DNA of 64,000 nucleotides, from the NCBI GenBank assembly GCA_016928955.1, contig JAFGJV010000004.1:1-64000 (forward strand), written 5' to 3'. The first letter of the stretch is position 1, and every line of letters begins with the position of its first letter. Positions 52,881 through 60,622 of the stretch are shown piece after piece. The position numbers were made by a program, and so were the translations under genes. The notes below the pieces were generated by a model. That model ran no database searches. It saw nothing but the letters and a program-made list of their open reading frames with translations, and was not told where the DNA came from. The DNA comes from Spirochaetales bacterium. Lineage in GTDB: Bacteria; Spirochaetota; Spirochaetia; Treponematales; UBA12059.

Positions 52881-53224
52881 TGCGTTATGTCAACTTTAAG
52901 GCTTTTCCCGTCGCCAGCGCTCCAGTCCACGTCATTGCTCGGGTTGACATTCAAGGTGCGGGCGTCGGCCCAGGACAGGGTTGTGGAATCCAGGAGCATG
53001 GAGCCGGAGACTGACACTGATCCTGGATCCATGTCTTCGTCAAAGCTCAGGGTAATGGTTTCATGGGCGGTGACTATGGTTCCATTGGCCGGAGATATTG
53101 CTGGGCGGTTGGCCTCAGAGGCGAGCCGCGCCATTTCGTCAAGCAAGGCGTCCGAGCAGGACGAGGCGGCCAGGGCAAGTAAAGTAGCCACCGAGAACAA
53201 CAGGGAAAGGCGACTGGTTTTCAT
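51428..53224 (-). CDS. Lipoprotein with Ig-like and right-handed beta-helix domains
   Basis: The 598-residue protein has lipobox LAASSC, an SbsA-type Ig-like domain (ISPANGTIVTAHETITLSF, residues about 42-135) and a DUF1565/parallel beta-helix region. The latter has many short repeats, such as PTITDCIIYAGG, PIVIDRNIIESG, PIHINNNIIKSG and LFIRNNTIITG, ending GGWTIGAYQSE. Such proteins bind or cleave surface polysaccharide; catalytic residues cannot be assigned. The N-terminal 115 residues are GC-rich in coding DNA and the remainder AT-rich. It is 2 bases after the transglutaminase-like gene and 9 bases before the 1610-residue gene. Confidence 0.85.
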   Translation of the reverse strand: MKTSRLSLLFSVATLLALAASSCSDALLDEMARLASEANRPAISPANGTIVTAHETITLSFDEDMDPGSVSVSGSMLLDSTTLSWADARTLNVNPSNDVDWSAGDGKSLKVDITHKGQLSSYTYVFEVFNGVCVEGGDSNASDDTTKAWAGTQRHPFNSIAKAIGFIDDIYSAGAEVRVARSSVTPNEYLVNYSGDFSSRIVLQVGFSLKGGYSPIWNDRSTALYPTIIRDLGSGDYSFNDPNRAVDCGTGLTTATSIEGFNIIGSSLGTNSVALFCKDSSPTITDCIIYAGGNPASLGDYDKSAITVSGTTSGDSQPHITNCIINFEGSGGTNTKWCAGISIYDYGKPRISCCQIFSGNTSTTAPDATSFGIRATFLAGSDPIVIDRNIIESGAGTTSKAISLESVPDTPIHINNNIIKSGPAITTTIGINSESCQLFIRNNTIITGHSTSFIPNNYGIYIHSSLSTSIDNNLFLNRSPSLRTTHAIYESYATTDAVTCLNNFFWEFDSTDSHYLYHDYPSTNINEINTLNSLDNNDANIVMNPLIDEYFRPTKDSPSDFLSGGINGNSAFWIFTNDLSGVIRPTLGGWTIGAYQSE

Positions 53225-53226
53225 GA

Positions 53227-55272
53227 TTATTCCTCCCAGGTAACGGATGGGGTGGACGCGTCAGACGCGCGGGCAGCTCCCGGGGCGGCCACAAAGGCGT
53301 AGCGGGCGGCGGTGTCGGGGCTGGCTTTTTCCAGCTCGCCAAGGAAACGGGATAGGTCATCGGTATGGCCAAGCTCAGACGAGGACAGCACCAGGCCTAC
53401 CAGGGCCGCAAGGCTGGTGGGATTCAGCCTGCGGCCGGTCTGGAACGCGGCCAGGGCGGCTTTGGCGTCTCCCTGAACGAAGAGGACATTGCCGAGGTTG
53501 ATCCACGCGGTGGCTGTTTCCTTGACTTTAAGCGACGAGCGGAAAACCTCCTCGGCTTTGGCCAGCATGCCAAAGCGCGCGTACACAAGACCCTGCTTGT
53601 TGAGGGCTGCCGGGTCCTTGGACGAGCCCGCACTGGCCGTGCGCAGGAAGCTTTCCATTTCCCTGGCAATGAGCGCGTCCATGCTCGCCTTGAAGCGAGC
53701 GCCCAATTGCTCAGCCTTGGGCAATTCCACAGACGACTCGCTGCCTATCATGGCCACGGGCTCGTACAGCTCCCAGGCGTCGCGCACGGGATAGATCACG
53801 GCCTGTCCCTTGGACTTGGCCTCGCGCCACTGGCGGGCGCCCGTCAGCCAGGCTTTCATGAAGCCGTCGTTCCAGAGCGTCACCTCAACCGGCATCCACA
53901 GTTTTCCGTTGTGCTCGATGAGGTCGCCATAGTTGGTAAAGAAAGAGCGGCCCTGGGCGGGGCTCAGGCCGAGGGCAAAGGCCGTGAATATGTGCCCGGG
54001 CACGGTGATGAAGGCGCTCTCCACGCCGGCGGCTTCCAGGAGGGCTGCGTACAGGATGGACATGTCGTCGCAATCGCCGGCGCGGTAGTCCAGGGTCTGG
54101 GCCGGGAACTGGAGATAGTCCACGGCATGCTCGTTCTTGGACGACGCGGCGTAGGGCACCTTGGGATCCGGCACGTACTGGACGCCATACAGACGGAGCT
54201 GTTCAAGGATGCCCACGCCTTGCCTGAGCGACGCGTCCAGGGTCTGGTACCCTGACGAGCGCGCTATGCCGGCCGCGGCCTTGGCCAGGCGCATGACCGC
54301 GGGGTCGTTCATGGTGACAAAGCTGGCCGCCTTGCGGTCGTCGTCCCAGAGCGACGCGTTGCGGTGGTTGATCTCGATAACCGTGGACACGGACGTGGAT
54401 TTCTCCCCGCCCGCGTACTCATAGCTGACGCCTATCTGCGCCTGGGCCTTGGTAGGCTCGAGCACGGTGAGTATCTGCCGCGTGAACAGGGCATAGAGCT
54501 CAACCGTGACAGACTCGCCGCGCTGGATCACGGGTATGGTGGCGCATTCTTTGGGCGCGTCCATGTACTGGGGGACAAAGACGGTGACGCGCACGTTCTT
54601 GATGGCCCCGCCCTCGATATTGTGGAGGGTGAGGGTACCCAGGGAATTTTCGTCGTAGTATTTATAGAAGACCGGGAAGACGGGCACGATGACGATATCA
54701 CGGATTTCCGTGCGAGCCTTGCTGTCAAGCTGGTTGAAATTGACGCCAGCGGACAGGGTGACCGAAAGGCCTTGGTACAAAGGCTCGCTGGCCGCGAATT
54801 GGTGGAGGTAGCCGGCCGCCAGGCGGACTCGGAACGCGGATGACAGGTACAGGGTGGCGGCCGCCTCGGCTGACGCGTACGGCGTCAGCGCCCCAGCCTC
54901 GCCCAGCATGCCATACGACAGGCCACCCCTGCCGTCCAGGCCCAGGGTAAGGGTACCAAAAGGATTCCAGCGCAGCCCGGCGCCGGCGCTGGCTCCGATG
55001 GCGCTCAGGACCTCATCCAGGCCGGAGGGCACGGACGAGTAATCCAGGGAGCCGCCAAGGCAGAGGAACGGTGCCGCGGGTGGTATCCAATCAGCGTCCA
55101 CGGAAGCTCCCCAGCCAAGGCCGAAGCGGTCTACGCTGGGACTGCCTGGAAAGGGTACTAGCACAGAGGGCTCGACCGACAGGGACAGGCCGGAACCGCT
55201 TTGGGCCCACAACGGGGAAAACGCCAAAACCAGGCCCGCGACGGCGAGCCTTAGGAGCATGCGTTGGATCAT
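53227..55272 (-). CDS. Exported protein with barrel-like, transglutaminase-like and TPR regions
   Basis: The 681-residue protein has a signal peptide (to SPLWAQ) and a Gly-rich strand region that looks like an outer-membrane barrel (about 20-185). A transglutaminase-like cysteine protease fold follows, with Cys in RAGDCDDMSILYAALL, His in VPGHIFTAFAL and Asp in TLWNDGF. A C-terminal region has TPR-like repeats (LNKQGLVYARFGMLAKAEEVF). ATG 55272 has GAGGTT upstream; the track adds 20 residues. It is first in the operon with the beta-helix and giant proteins and may process or present them. Confidence 0.84.
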   Translation of the reverse strand: MIQRMLLRLAVAGLVLAFSPLWAQSGSGLSLSVEPSVLVPFPGSPSVDRFGLGWGASVDADWIPPAAPFLCLGGSLDYSSVPSGLDEVLSAIGASAGAGLRWNPFGTLTLGLDGRGGLSYGMLGEAGALTPYASAEAAATLYLSSAFRVRLAAGYLHQFAASEPLYQGLSVTLSAGVNFNQLDSKARTEIRDIVIVPVFPVFYKYYDENSLGTLTLHNIEGGAIKNVRVTVFVPQYMDAPKECATIPVIQRGESVTVELYALFTRQILTVLEPTKAQAQIGVSYEYAGGEKSTSVSTVIEINHRNASLWDDDRKAASFVTMNDPAVMRLAKAAAGIARSSGYQTLDASLRQGVGILEQLRLYGVQYVPDPKVPYAASSKNEHAVDYLQFPAQTLDYRAGDCDDMSILYAALLEAAGVESAFITVPGHIFTAFALGLSPAQGRSFFTNYGDLIEHNGKLWMPVEVTLWNDGFMKAWLTGARQWREAKSKGQAVIYPVRDAWELYEPVAMIGSESSVELPKAEQLGARFKASMDALIAREMESFLRTASAGSSKDPAALNKQGLVYARFGMLAKAEEVFRSSLKVKETATAWINLGNVLFVQGDAKAALAAFQTGRRLNPTSLAALVGLVLSSSELGHTDDLSRFLGELEKASPDTAARYAFVAAPGAARASDASTPSVTWEE

Positions 55273-55423
55273 AATGAACCTCGATGACGCGAACGATTCT
55301 GCTGATAAGCTCTGATGATTATCCGGTGGCACACGATCAAGGATCGATGCCGCCCTTCATACGAGGAAGTATATACCTCTTTGCCGCGGAATCCAGTAGG
55401 TTTTTCTTTACCTGTGATGTAAT

Positions 55424-55459
55424 GGGAACCTCTAAAAACTGTAGTTTTTAGAGGCTCCC
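55424..55459. repeat. Palindrome GGGAACCTCTAAAAACT / AGTTTTTAGAGGCTCCC
   Basis: Twelve perfect inner pairs plus GGG/CCC outside with one mismatch, and a 2-base centre. Same family as 12141 and 57906. It lies upstream of the transglutaminase operon and downstream of rlmJ, both on the minus strand. Confidence 0.85.
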
Positions 55460-55534
55460 TAATGTCACAGAATACGAAAAATATGGGAAAGCTCTAAATA
55501 GTGCAATCTAAGAAAGATCGTCGATTTGACGCAT

Positions 55535-56389
55535 TTACAACAACTCCCGCTTGTCCATGCTCCACTGGCTGTCCGCGTCGCCCAGGGCGGCCGCCAGGAA
55601 GGGCAGAACGGCGGCCAGGGTTGAGTCCAGGGTCCAGGGCGGGTTGATCACGAACATGCCTGAACCGTACAGCCCCCGTTCGGACGGTGCGCCTATGCTG
55701 AGCCTGGCGTCCAGGCAGGGCCGCCCTGTGGACGCCGCCAGTTCGGTCAGCCGTCCGGCCAGGTCCAGGGCTTCCTGGCGGGACAACAGGGGATACCACA
55801 ACAGGTACACGCCGGTGGCAAAACGGCGGAGGGCGTCGGCCAGGGCGGCGAGCGCGCGTTCATAATCGGCGGCCAGTTCGTAGGACGGATCCACGTGGAT
55901 CAGGGCCCTGCGCTCGCGCGGAGGCAGGAAGCCTTTGAGCGCGGCATAGCCGTCCGTTTGGTGCACGCGGGCTCTGCGGTCCGATCTGAACGCGTCGGCA
56001 AGGGCGACACCGTCCGACGGGTGGAGTTCGCACAGGACCAGGCGGTCGCCCGGCCTGAGGGCGCGCGCGGCCAGGGCGGGCGAGCCTGGGTAGGCCAAGC
56101 CGCCGCGCTCGCCCCTGAACGCCAGCACGGTGTCCACGTAATCTTTAACGGCGGGCGGAGTGTCAGGGGCGCTGGCCGGGCCTTCCAGGCGCGCCCAGCC
56201 GTCCGCCCACTCCGCGTTCTGGGCGGCCTGGCCCTGGTCCAGGATGTACGAGCCGGCTCCGGCGTGCGTGTCCACGTACGCAAGCGCTGCGTCCTTGGCC
56301 GTCATCCTGCGCAGGCAGGCCAGAAGCGTCACGTGCTTGAGAACGTCGGCGTGGTTGCCGGCATGGAAGGCATGGCGGTATCCGAGCAT
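55535..56389 (-). CDS. rlmJ: 23S rRNA (adenine-N6) methyltransferase RlmJ
   Basis: RlmJ methylates A2030 of 23S rRNA in E. coli. The 284-residue length and sequence match the family: MLGYRHAFHAGNHADVLKH at the N-terminus, AYVDTHAGAGSY for the SAM site, the catalytic HVDPSYEL (DPPY-like), and MFVINPPWTLD at the end. The gene is alone on the minus strand and divergent from the acyltransferase gene. Confidence 0.95.
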   Translation of the reverse strand: MLGYRHAFHAGNHADVLKHVTLLACLRRMTAKDAALAYVDTHAGAGSYILDQGQAAQNAEWADGWARLEGPASAPDTPPAVKDYVDTVLAFRGERGGLAYPGSPALAARALRPGDRLVLCELHPSDGVALADAFRSDRRARVHQTDGYAALKGFLPPRERRALIHVDPSYELAADYERALAALADALRRFATGVYLLWYPLLSRQEALDLAGRLTELAASTGRPCLDARLSIGAPSERGLYGSGMFVINPPWTLDSTLAAVLPFLAAALGDADSQWSMDKRELL

Positions 56390-56490
56390 GCGACCATACT
56401 GTCCTCAAGGGGCCCAAGCGCGCAAGCCCGGGGACGTCCGGGATGGAAGGGGCCGGGAGGGAAGGGGCTCCTTCTCTCCCGGACAGGAAC

Positions 56491-56519
56491 TTGAGAAGGC
56501 AGACATAAACTGGTATAGT
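56491..56519 (+). promoter_or_regulatory. Promoter candidate for the acyltransferase gene
   Basis: TTGAGA and TATAGT are separated by 17 bases, with AAAGGAG and ATG 56544 downstream. Confidence 0.68.
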
Positions 56520-56543
56520 GTCGGTTAAAAGGAGCGCAACAGC

Positions 56544-57338
56544 ATGAGAACCCTGGACGGCGACAGCTACCACAGCCCGGAGGGCATAGCCCGGGCGCCG
56601 AGCGAATTTTGGCTTCTGGGCACGCGCTGGAGCCCTTATTTCAAATTCTTCGGGGTGATGTTCCGGTCCAGGGCTTTGGCCGTGAAGGGGCTGTACGACG
56701 ACGACGCGTGGGCGTCCAGTTCCATGGACGTGATGACCGCCCTGGAGAGCTGCGGGGCGCGCTTCCATATCGACGGGCTGGACCATGTACGGGAGTTGGA
56801 CGGGCCGGCGGTGCTGGTGGCCAACCACATGAGCACCATGGAAACCACGCTGCTTCCCGGCCTGGTGTCGCCCATACGGAAATGCACCTTTGTGGTCAAG
56901 GAAAAGCTGATGCACGGGCCCATCTGGGGGCCCATCATGCGCGCGCGCGAGGCCATAGCGGTTACCCGCAGGGACGCCCGCGCAGATCTGGACACGGTGA
57001 TGCGCGAAGGCGTGGCCCTGCTGGAACGCGGGCGTTCCGTGATCATCTTCCCGCAGAGCACACGCACGGATATCTTCACGCGGGCCGGTTTCAACAGTCT
57101 GGGAGTCAAGCTGGCATCGCGCGCGGGAGTACCCGTCCTGCCCGTGGCGCTCAAGACAGACTACTGGGGCAACTCAAAAATTCTGCGGGGCTTCGGCCCG
57201 GTACGGCGCTCCCTGCCCGTCTATATTTCCTTCGGGCCGGCCATGCCGGTGACGGGGCGCGGCAAGGCGGAGCACGAGGCCTGCCTGGACTTCATACAGG
57301 GCAAGCTCCGGGAGTGGGGCGCCAAGGTGGCGGACTAG
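56544..57338 (+). CDS. 1-acyl-glycerol-3-phosphate acyltransferase-like (PlsC family)
   Basis: The 264-residue protein has the PlsC-family layout: VLVANHMSTMETTLL (motif I), VTRRDARADLDTVM (motif II), IIFPQSTRTD (motif III) and VPVLPVALKTDYW (motif IV). The catalytic pair is normally HX4D, but here it reads HX4E, and motif III reads FPQST in place of FPEGT. It may be a divergent lysophospholipid acyltransferase with a different acceptor. ATG 56544 follows AAAGGAG. Confidence 0.87.
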   Translation: MRTLDGDSYHSPEGIARAPSEFWLLGTRWSPYFKFFGVMFRSRALAVKGLYDDDAWASSSMDVMTALESCGARFHIDGLDHVRELDGPAVLVANHMSTMETTLLPGLVSPIRKCTFVVKEKLMHGPIWGPIMRAREAIAVTRRDARADLDTVMREGVALLERGRSVIIFPQSTRTDIFTRAGFNSLGVKLASRAGVPVLPVALKTDYWGNSKILRGFGPVRRSLPVYISFGPAMPVTGRGKAEHEACLDFIQGKLREWGAKVAD

Positions 57339-57351
57339 AGTCCGCAGACGT

Positions 57352-57789
57352 TTACGAACCGCTCTTCCGTGGCCCTTTGCGCTCTTCCTCCGCGCGCATG
57401 AAGGTGCCTATGTCCGAGTCGTGCTTCAGGATGTGGTCGGCGTACCAGTCCCGCAGGAACACGAATATCTGCGCGGGCAGGGTGCCGTCGGCGCTGGACA
57501 GGGTCAGGAAGTGCTCGTTGAGTTCCTTGACGAACCATTGGTGGGCCATGCGCTGTTCGGCCAGGCGGGGATACTTGATCTCCAGCATGAGGCGCTCCTC
57601 GGCCGCAAAGTGGTACTTGGTATAGCTGACCAGCTCCGCGACGATTTCCCTCACGCGCTCCGCAGATCCGCCGGCCTCAACCAGGTTGAAGGCGTCGATC
57701 AAAAGGTGCACCAGGCGTTTGTGGTGCTCGTCGATATGCTCTATGCCGGTATACATCTTGTCTGTCCACACGTCGTCAAAACTAGGCAT
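57352..57789 (-). CDS. Bacteriohemerythrin
   Basis: The 145-residue single-domain protein has the diiron hemerythrin ligands in order: EHIDEHHKRL, YTKYHFAAEERLM, HQWF and WYADHILKHDSD. It binds oxygen and may deliver or sense it; no signalling domain is attached. AGGA lies 7 bases upstream of the ATG. It is convergent with the acyltransferase gene, with a 13-base gap. Confidence 0.93.
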   Translation of the reverse strand: MPSFDDVWTDKMYTGIEHIDEHHKRLVHLLIDAFNLVEAGGSAERVREIVAELVSYTKYHFAAEERLMLEIKYPRLAEQRMAHQWFVKELNEHFLTLSSADGTLPAQIFVFLRDWYADHILKHDSDIGTFMRAEEERKGPRKSGS

Positions 57790-57905
57790 GGCCGTATCCT
57801 TTCAAATCGTTCACGTGCTAAAGGGGGCCTCCAACAGGATGCCGAAAAACTCGATGCTTTCTAGCTTCCTGTTTAGAGCCATTGGGTATTCAGGGAATCT
57901 CAAAA

Positions 57906-57941
57906 GGGGGCCTCTAAAAACTTCAGTTTTTAGAGGTTCCC
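57906..57941. repeat. Palindrome GGGGGCCTCTAAAAACT / AGTTTTTAGAGGTTCCC
   Basis: Twelve perfect inner pairs with a 2-base centre. It belongs to the same family as 55424 and lies in the 270-bp gap between hemerythrin and yqeC, where I see no gene. Confidence 0.85.
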
Positions 57942-57950
57942 TAAAAGCAA

Positions 57951-57973
57951 AAGTTTTTAGAGGTTCCCATTAG
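57951..57973. repeat. Extra half-arm of the palindrome family
   Basis: AAGTTTTTAGAGGTTCCCATTAG repeats the right arm of the adjacent hairpin and ends in TCCCATTAG, the tail also found at 12057-12065 and 12168-12176. It could pair with the left arm of the neighbour and give an alternative fold. Confidence 0.7.
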
Positions 57974-58023
57974 AGTTTCACAAGATGTAGCTTAACGCAT
58001 GGGCGGGCCGCGGGAAAGTGCCA

Positions 58024-58053
58024 TCGACGCGCCAAGGCCCGGACGCGTATACT
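58024..58053 (+). promoter_or_regulatory. Promoter of yqeC, probably leaderless
   Basis: TCGACG and TATACT are 18 bases apart, and TATACT ends 6 bases before ATG 58060. There is no ribosome site. Confidence 0.5.
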
Positions 58054-58059
58054 GGCCCC

Positions 58060-58875
58060 ATGGGAACGGACGCTCTCCTTTCGGCCGTGCCGGGCGCCGC
58101 CTCCGGCAGCGGAATCGTGGTGGCAGTGGTGGGCGCGGGGGGCAAGACGTCCGTGATGTTCCGCCTGGCCGAGGAAGCCAGGGCCGCTGGCCGCAGGGTC
58201 CTTGTGGCCACCACAACGCGTATATGGGACCCCCGCGACCAGGGGCGACGCATGGACGCCTTTCTGGAAGACGGCCGCTGGGCCCTGCCGTGGTCGGCGA
58301 CTGCGCCCCTGCCAGAGCCACCCGATACAGCCGGGGGCGGCTGGCTGGCCGTGGCGTCCGCCGGGTCGGAGGGCGGCAAGCTTGTGTCCGTGGATCCGTC
58401 CGTGCTCTGCGCGGCCAGGGCATACTGGGACCTGGTGGTCATAGAGGCGGACGGCGCCCGGGGCCGCTCCATCAAGGCTCCCGCTGACCACGAGCCGGTG
58501 GTGCCCTCCTGCTCGGACTCTGTGCTGGCCCTGGTGGGCATGGATGCCCTGGGAGCGCCCTTGGACGACGCGATAGCGTTCAGGCCTGAACTGGTAGCCC
58601 AGCGGGGTGGCGGGACCTTGGCCGGGCCGGTACGCGCCTGCCTGCTAGTCGCTCTTGCCGCCCATCCTGAGGGACTGTTCAAGGGAACGCCTTCCGGAGC
58701 GGATAGGATCGTGGTGCTCAACAAGCTGGACGCCGCCGATCTGGCTTCCGCCAGGGAGCTGGCCACCGCCTTGTTGGATTCGGGCGCGGTAGACCGCGTG
58801 GTGGCGGGCTCCTTCGGCGCGGGACGCGCGGGCCGCCCGGAGCTTGTCCAAAACGCCACGCATCCGCTACGATAA
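58060..58875 (+). CDS. yqeC: YqeC-like selenium-dependent hydroxylase accessory protein
   Basis: The 271-residue protein has the P-loop-like VAVVGAGGKTSVMF and LVATTTRIWDP of the YqeC family, then VVIEADGARGRSIKAPADHEPV. YqeC is linked by genome context to maturation of selenium-dependent molybdenum hydroxylases such as xanthine or purine hydroxylases. It sits 37 bases upstream of an XdhC-YqeB-type fusion, which supports the call. The track's GTG start adds 14 residues. Confidence 0.9.
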   Translation: MGTDALLSAVPGAASGSGIVVAVVGAGGKTSVMFRLAEEARAAGRRVLVATTTRIWDPRDQGRRMDAFLEDGRWALPWSATAPLPEPPDTAGGGWLAVASAGSEGGKLVSVDPSVLCAARAYWDLVVIEADGARGRSIKAPADHEPVVPSCSDSVLALVGMDALGAPLDDAIAFRPELVAQRGGGTLAGPVRACLLVALAAHPEGLFKGTPSGADRIVVLNKLDAADLASARELATALLDSGAVDRVVAGSFGAGRAGRPELVQNATHPLR

Positions 58876-58912
58876 GCGCCCGTTTTTTGTTCCGAACCTG
58901 AAAGGATGAGCC

Positions 58913-60514
58913 GTGAACATTCTAAAAAAAGCCGCCGAGCTGGAAGAGTCGTTCGTGCCTTTTGCCCTGGCCACCATTGTAGATTCGTCGGGTTCCACGC
59001 CCAGGGGTACGGGCAAGATGATCGTGCTCGCAGACGGGAGCACCCACGGCACCGTGGGCGGGGGCCTTGTGGAGGCGCGGGTCATTGAAGAGGCGCGCAG
59101 GGCCATGGACGTCAACCGCCCGGTCATGCTGGAGTACAATCTGGACGGCGGACAGGGTCTGGCCAGCCTGGACATGGACTGCGGCGGCTCCCTGCGCGTG
59201 TTCGTCGAGGTGTTCGGAGCCCGCCCGAGGCTGGTCATAGCCGGCGGGGGCCATGTGGGGCTGGCCGTGGCGACTCTAGCCGCCGGCCTGGGTTTCCGGA
59301 CGGCCATCATAGACGACAGGCCAGACTTTGTTACGCACAAACGTTTTCCCATGGCCACGGAACTGTACGTGGATCCGGACATGGATACCGCCCTGGAGAG
59401 CGCGCCCGTGGGCCGCGACGATTTTGTGCTCATAGCCACGCACTCGGCGGACGAGCGCTCGCTTCGCGCCCTGGCTGCCCGGGACTGCGCCTACCTGGGT
59501 TTCCTCGGCTCAAGGCGCAAGGTGCGAATGCTCCTGGACAAGCTCGCGGCTGAGGGCGTGCCTGAAACGGTCTTGGGCCGTGTGCGCGCCCCCGTGGGTC
59601 TCAATCTGGGAGCGGAGACGCCAGAGGAGATAGCCCTGTCCGTTATGGCCGAGATCATGACCGTTCGCTCGGGTAGGGACGGGCTGCCCCTGGCCGGACG
59701 CGACGGCGAACTAGTCGTGGTGCGCGGCGGCGGCGACCTGGCCACGGGCTGCGCGCTCAGGCTCAGGGCGGCCGGTTTCCGCGTGGTCGTGCTGGAGGTG
59801 CCGGAACCCATGGCCATACGGCGGGCCGTTGCCCTGTCCGAGGCCGTGTATGACGGTACGGCCACCGTGGAAGGCGTACGGGCGCGCCGGGCGGAAAGCC
59901 TGGACCAGGTGCGCGCCATCCTGAACGACGACCACATACCTGTGCTGGTGGACCCGGACCTGGCATACCTCAAAGCCCTGTCTCCCCTGGCCATTGTCGA
60001 CGCCACTCTGGCCAAGAAAAACCTGGGGCTCAGGCGGGACCTGGCCCCCATCGTGATCGGGGTGGGGCCGGGATTTGAGGCGGGAGCGGACGTGGACGCG
60101 GCCGTGGAAACCCAGCGCGGCCACGACCTGGGAACGGTCATCCTGTCCGGGCGGACGGCGCCCGACTCTGGTGTGCCCGGCGAGGTGGCCGGGAAGTCGT
60201 CCGCGCGCGTGCTCAGGGCGCCGGTCGCCGGAACGGTAGAGGCAGTGGCCGCCATAGGGGACGCGGTGGCAGAGGGCGACGTGGTCCTCAGGATCAAGGG
60301 CGACGCGGGACTCGCTGACGTTCGGGCACCCTTCGCCGGGGTGGTGCGCGGGCTCATACGACCGGGTTACCAGGCCGGCGCGAACATGAAGATAGCGGAC
60401 GTGGACCCCCGGGGAAAGCGAGACTACTGTTTTACGGTTTCCGACAAGGCTCGGGCCGTGGGCGGCGGCGTCCTTGAGGCGGTCATGCTACTGAAACGGC
60501 GGATAAAACGCTGA
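58913..60514 (+). CDS. XdhC-YqeB fusion, selenium-dependent molybdenum hydroxylase maturation
   Basis: The 533-residue protein joins two maturation proteins. Residues about 1-255 are XdhC/CoxI-like (FALATIVDSSGSTPRGTG, VGGGLVEARV, VIAGGGHVGLAVATLAAGLG). Residues about 262-533 are YqeB/EF2563-like (VVRGGGDLATGCALRL, GTATVEGVRA, VIGVGPGFEAGADVDA), with a short biotinyl-like part (LRAPVAGTVEAVAAIGDAV). XdhC inserts sulfurated molybdenum cofactor. The start is GTG 58913 behind AAAGGA. No hydroxylase structural subunits, selD or selA are in the window. Confidence 0.92.
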   Translation: MNILKKAAELEESFVPFALATIVDSSGSTPRGTGKMIVLADGSTHGTVGGGLVEARVIEEARRAMDVNRPVMLEYNLDGGQGLASLDMDCGGSLRVFVEVFGARPRLVIAGGGHVGLAVATLAAGLGFRTAIIDDRPDFVTHKRFPMATELYVDPDMDTALESAPVGRDDFVLIATHSADERSLRALAARDCAYLGFLGSRRKVRMLLDKLAAEGVPETVLGRVRAPVGLNLGAETPEEIALSVMAEIMTVRSGRDGLPLAGRDGELVVVRGGGDLATGCALRLRAAGFRVVVLEVPEPMAIRRAVALSEAVYDGTATVEGVRARRAESLDQVRAILNDDHIPVLVDPDLAYLKALSPLAIVDATLAKKNLGLRRDLAPIVIGVGPGFEAGADVDAAVETQRGHDLGTVILSGRTAPDSGVPGEVAGKSSARVLRAPVAGTVEAVAAIGDAVAEGDVVLRIKGDAGLADVRAPFAGVVRGLIRPGYQAGANMKIADVDPRGKRDYCFTVSDKARAVGGGVLEAVMLLKRRIKR

Positions 60515-60622
60515 ACGACGGTGCGTGACACGGCAAAAAGGCTCGTGTCGGGTTGAAATCGGGTGGCGTAATGATCGCTCTCATTGAAAAACAATTATAG
60601 GAACATTACATTGAGGGGAACC

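Noticed and set aside
7645-57973. CRISPR array from the recurring palindromes
   Set aside because: The copies are isolated or grouped as different hairpins, not regularly spaced with unique spacers, and no cas genes are present.
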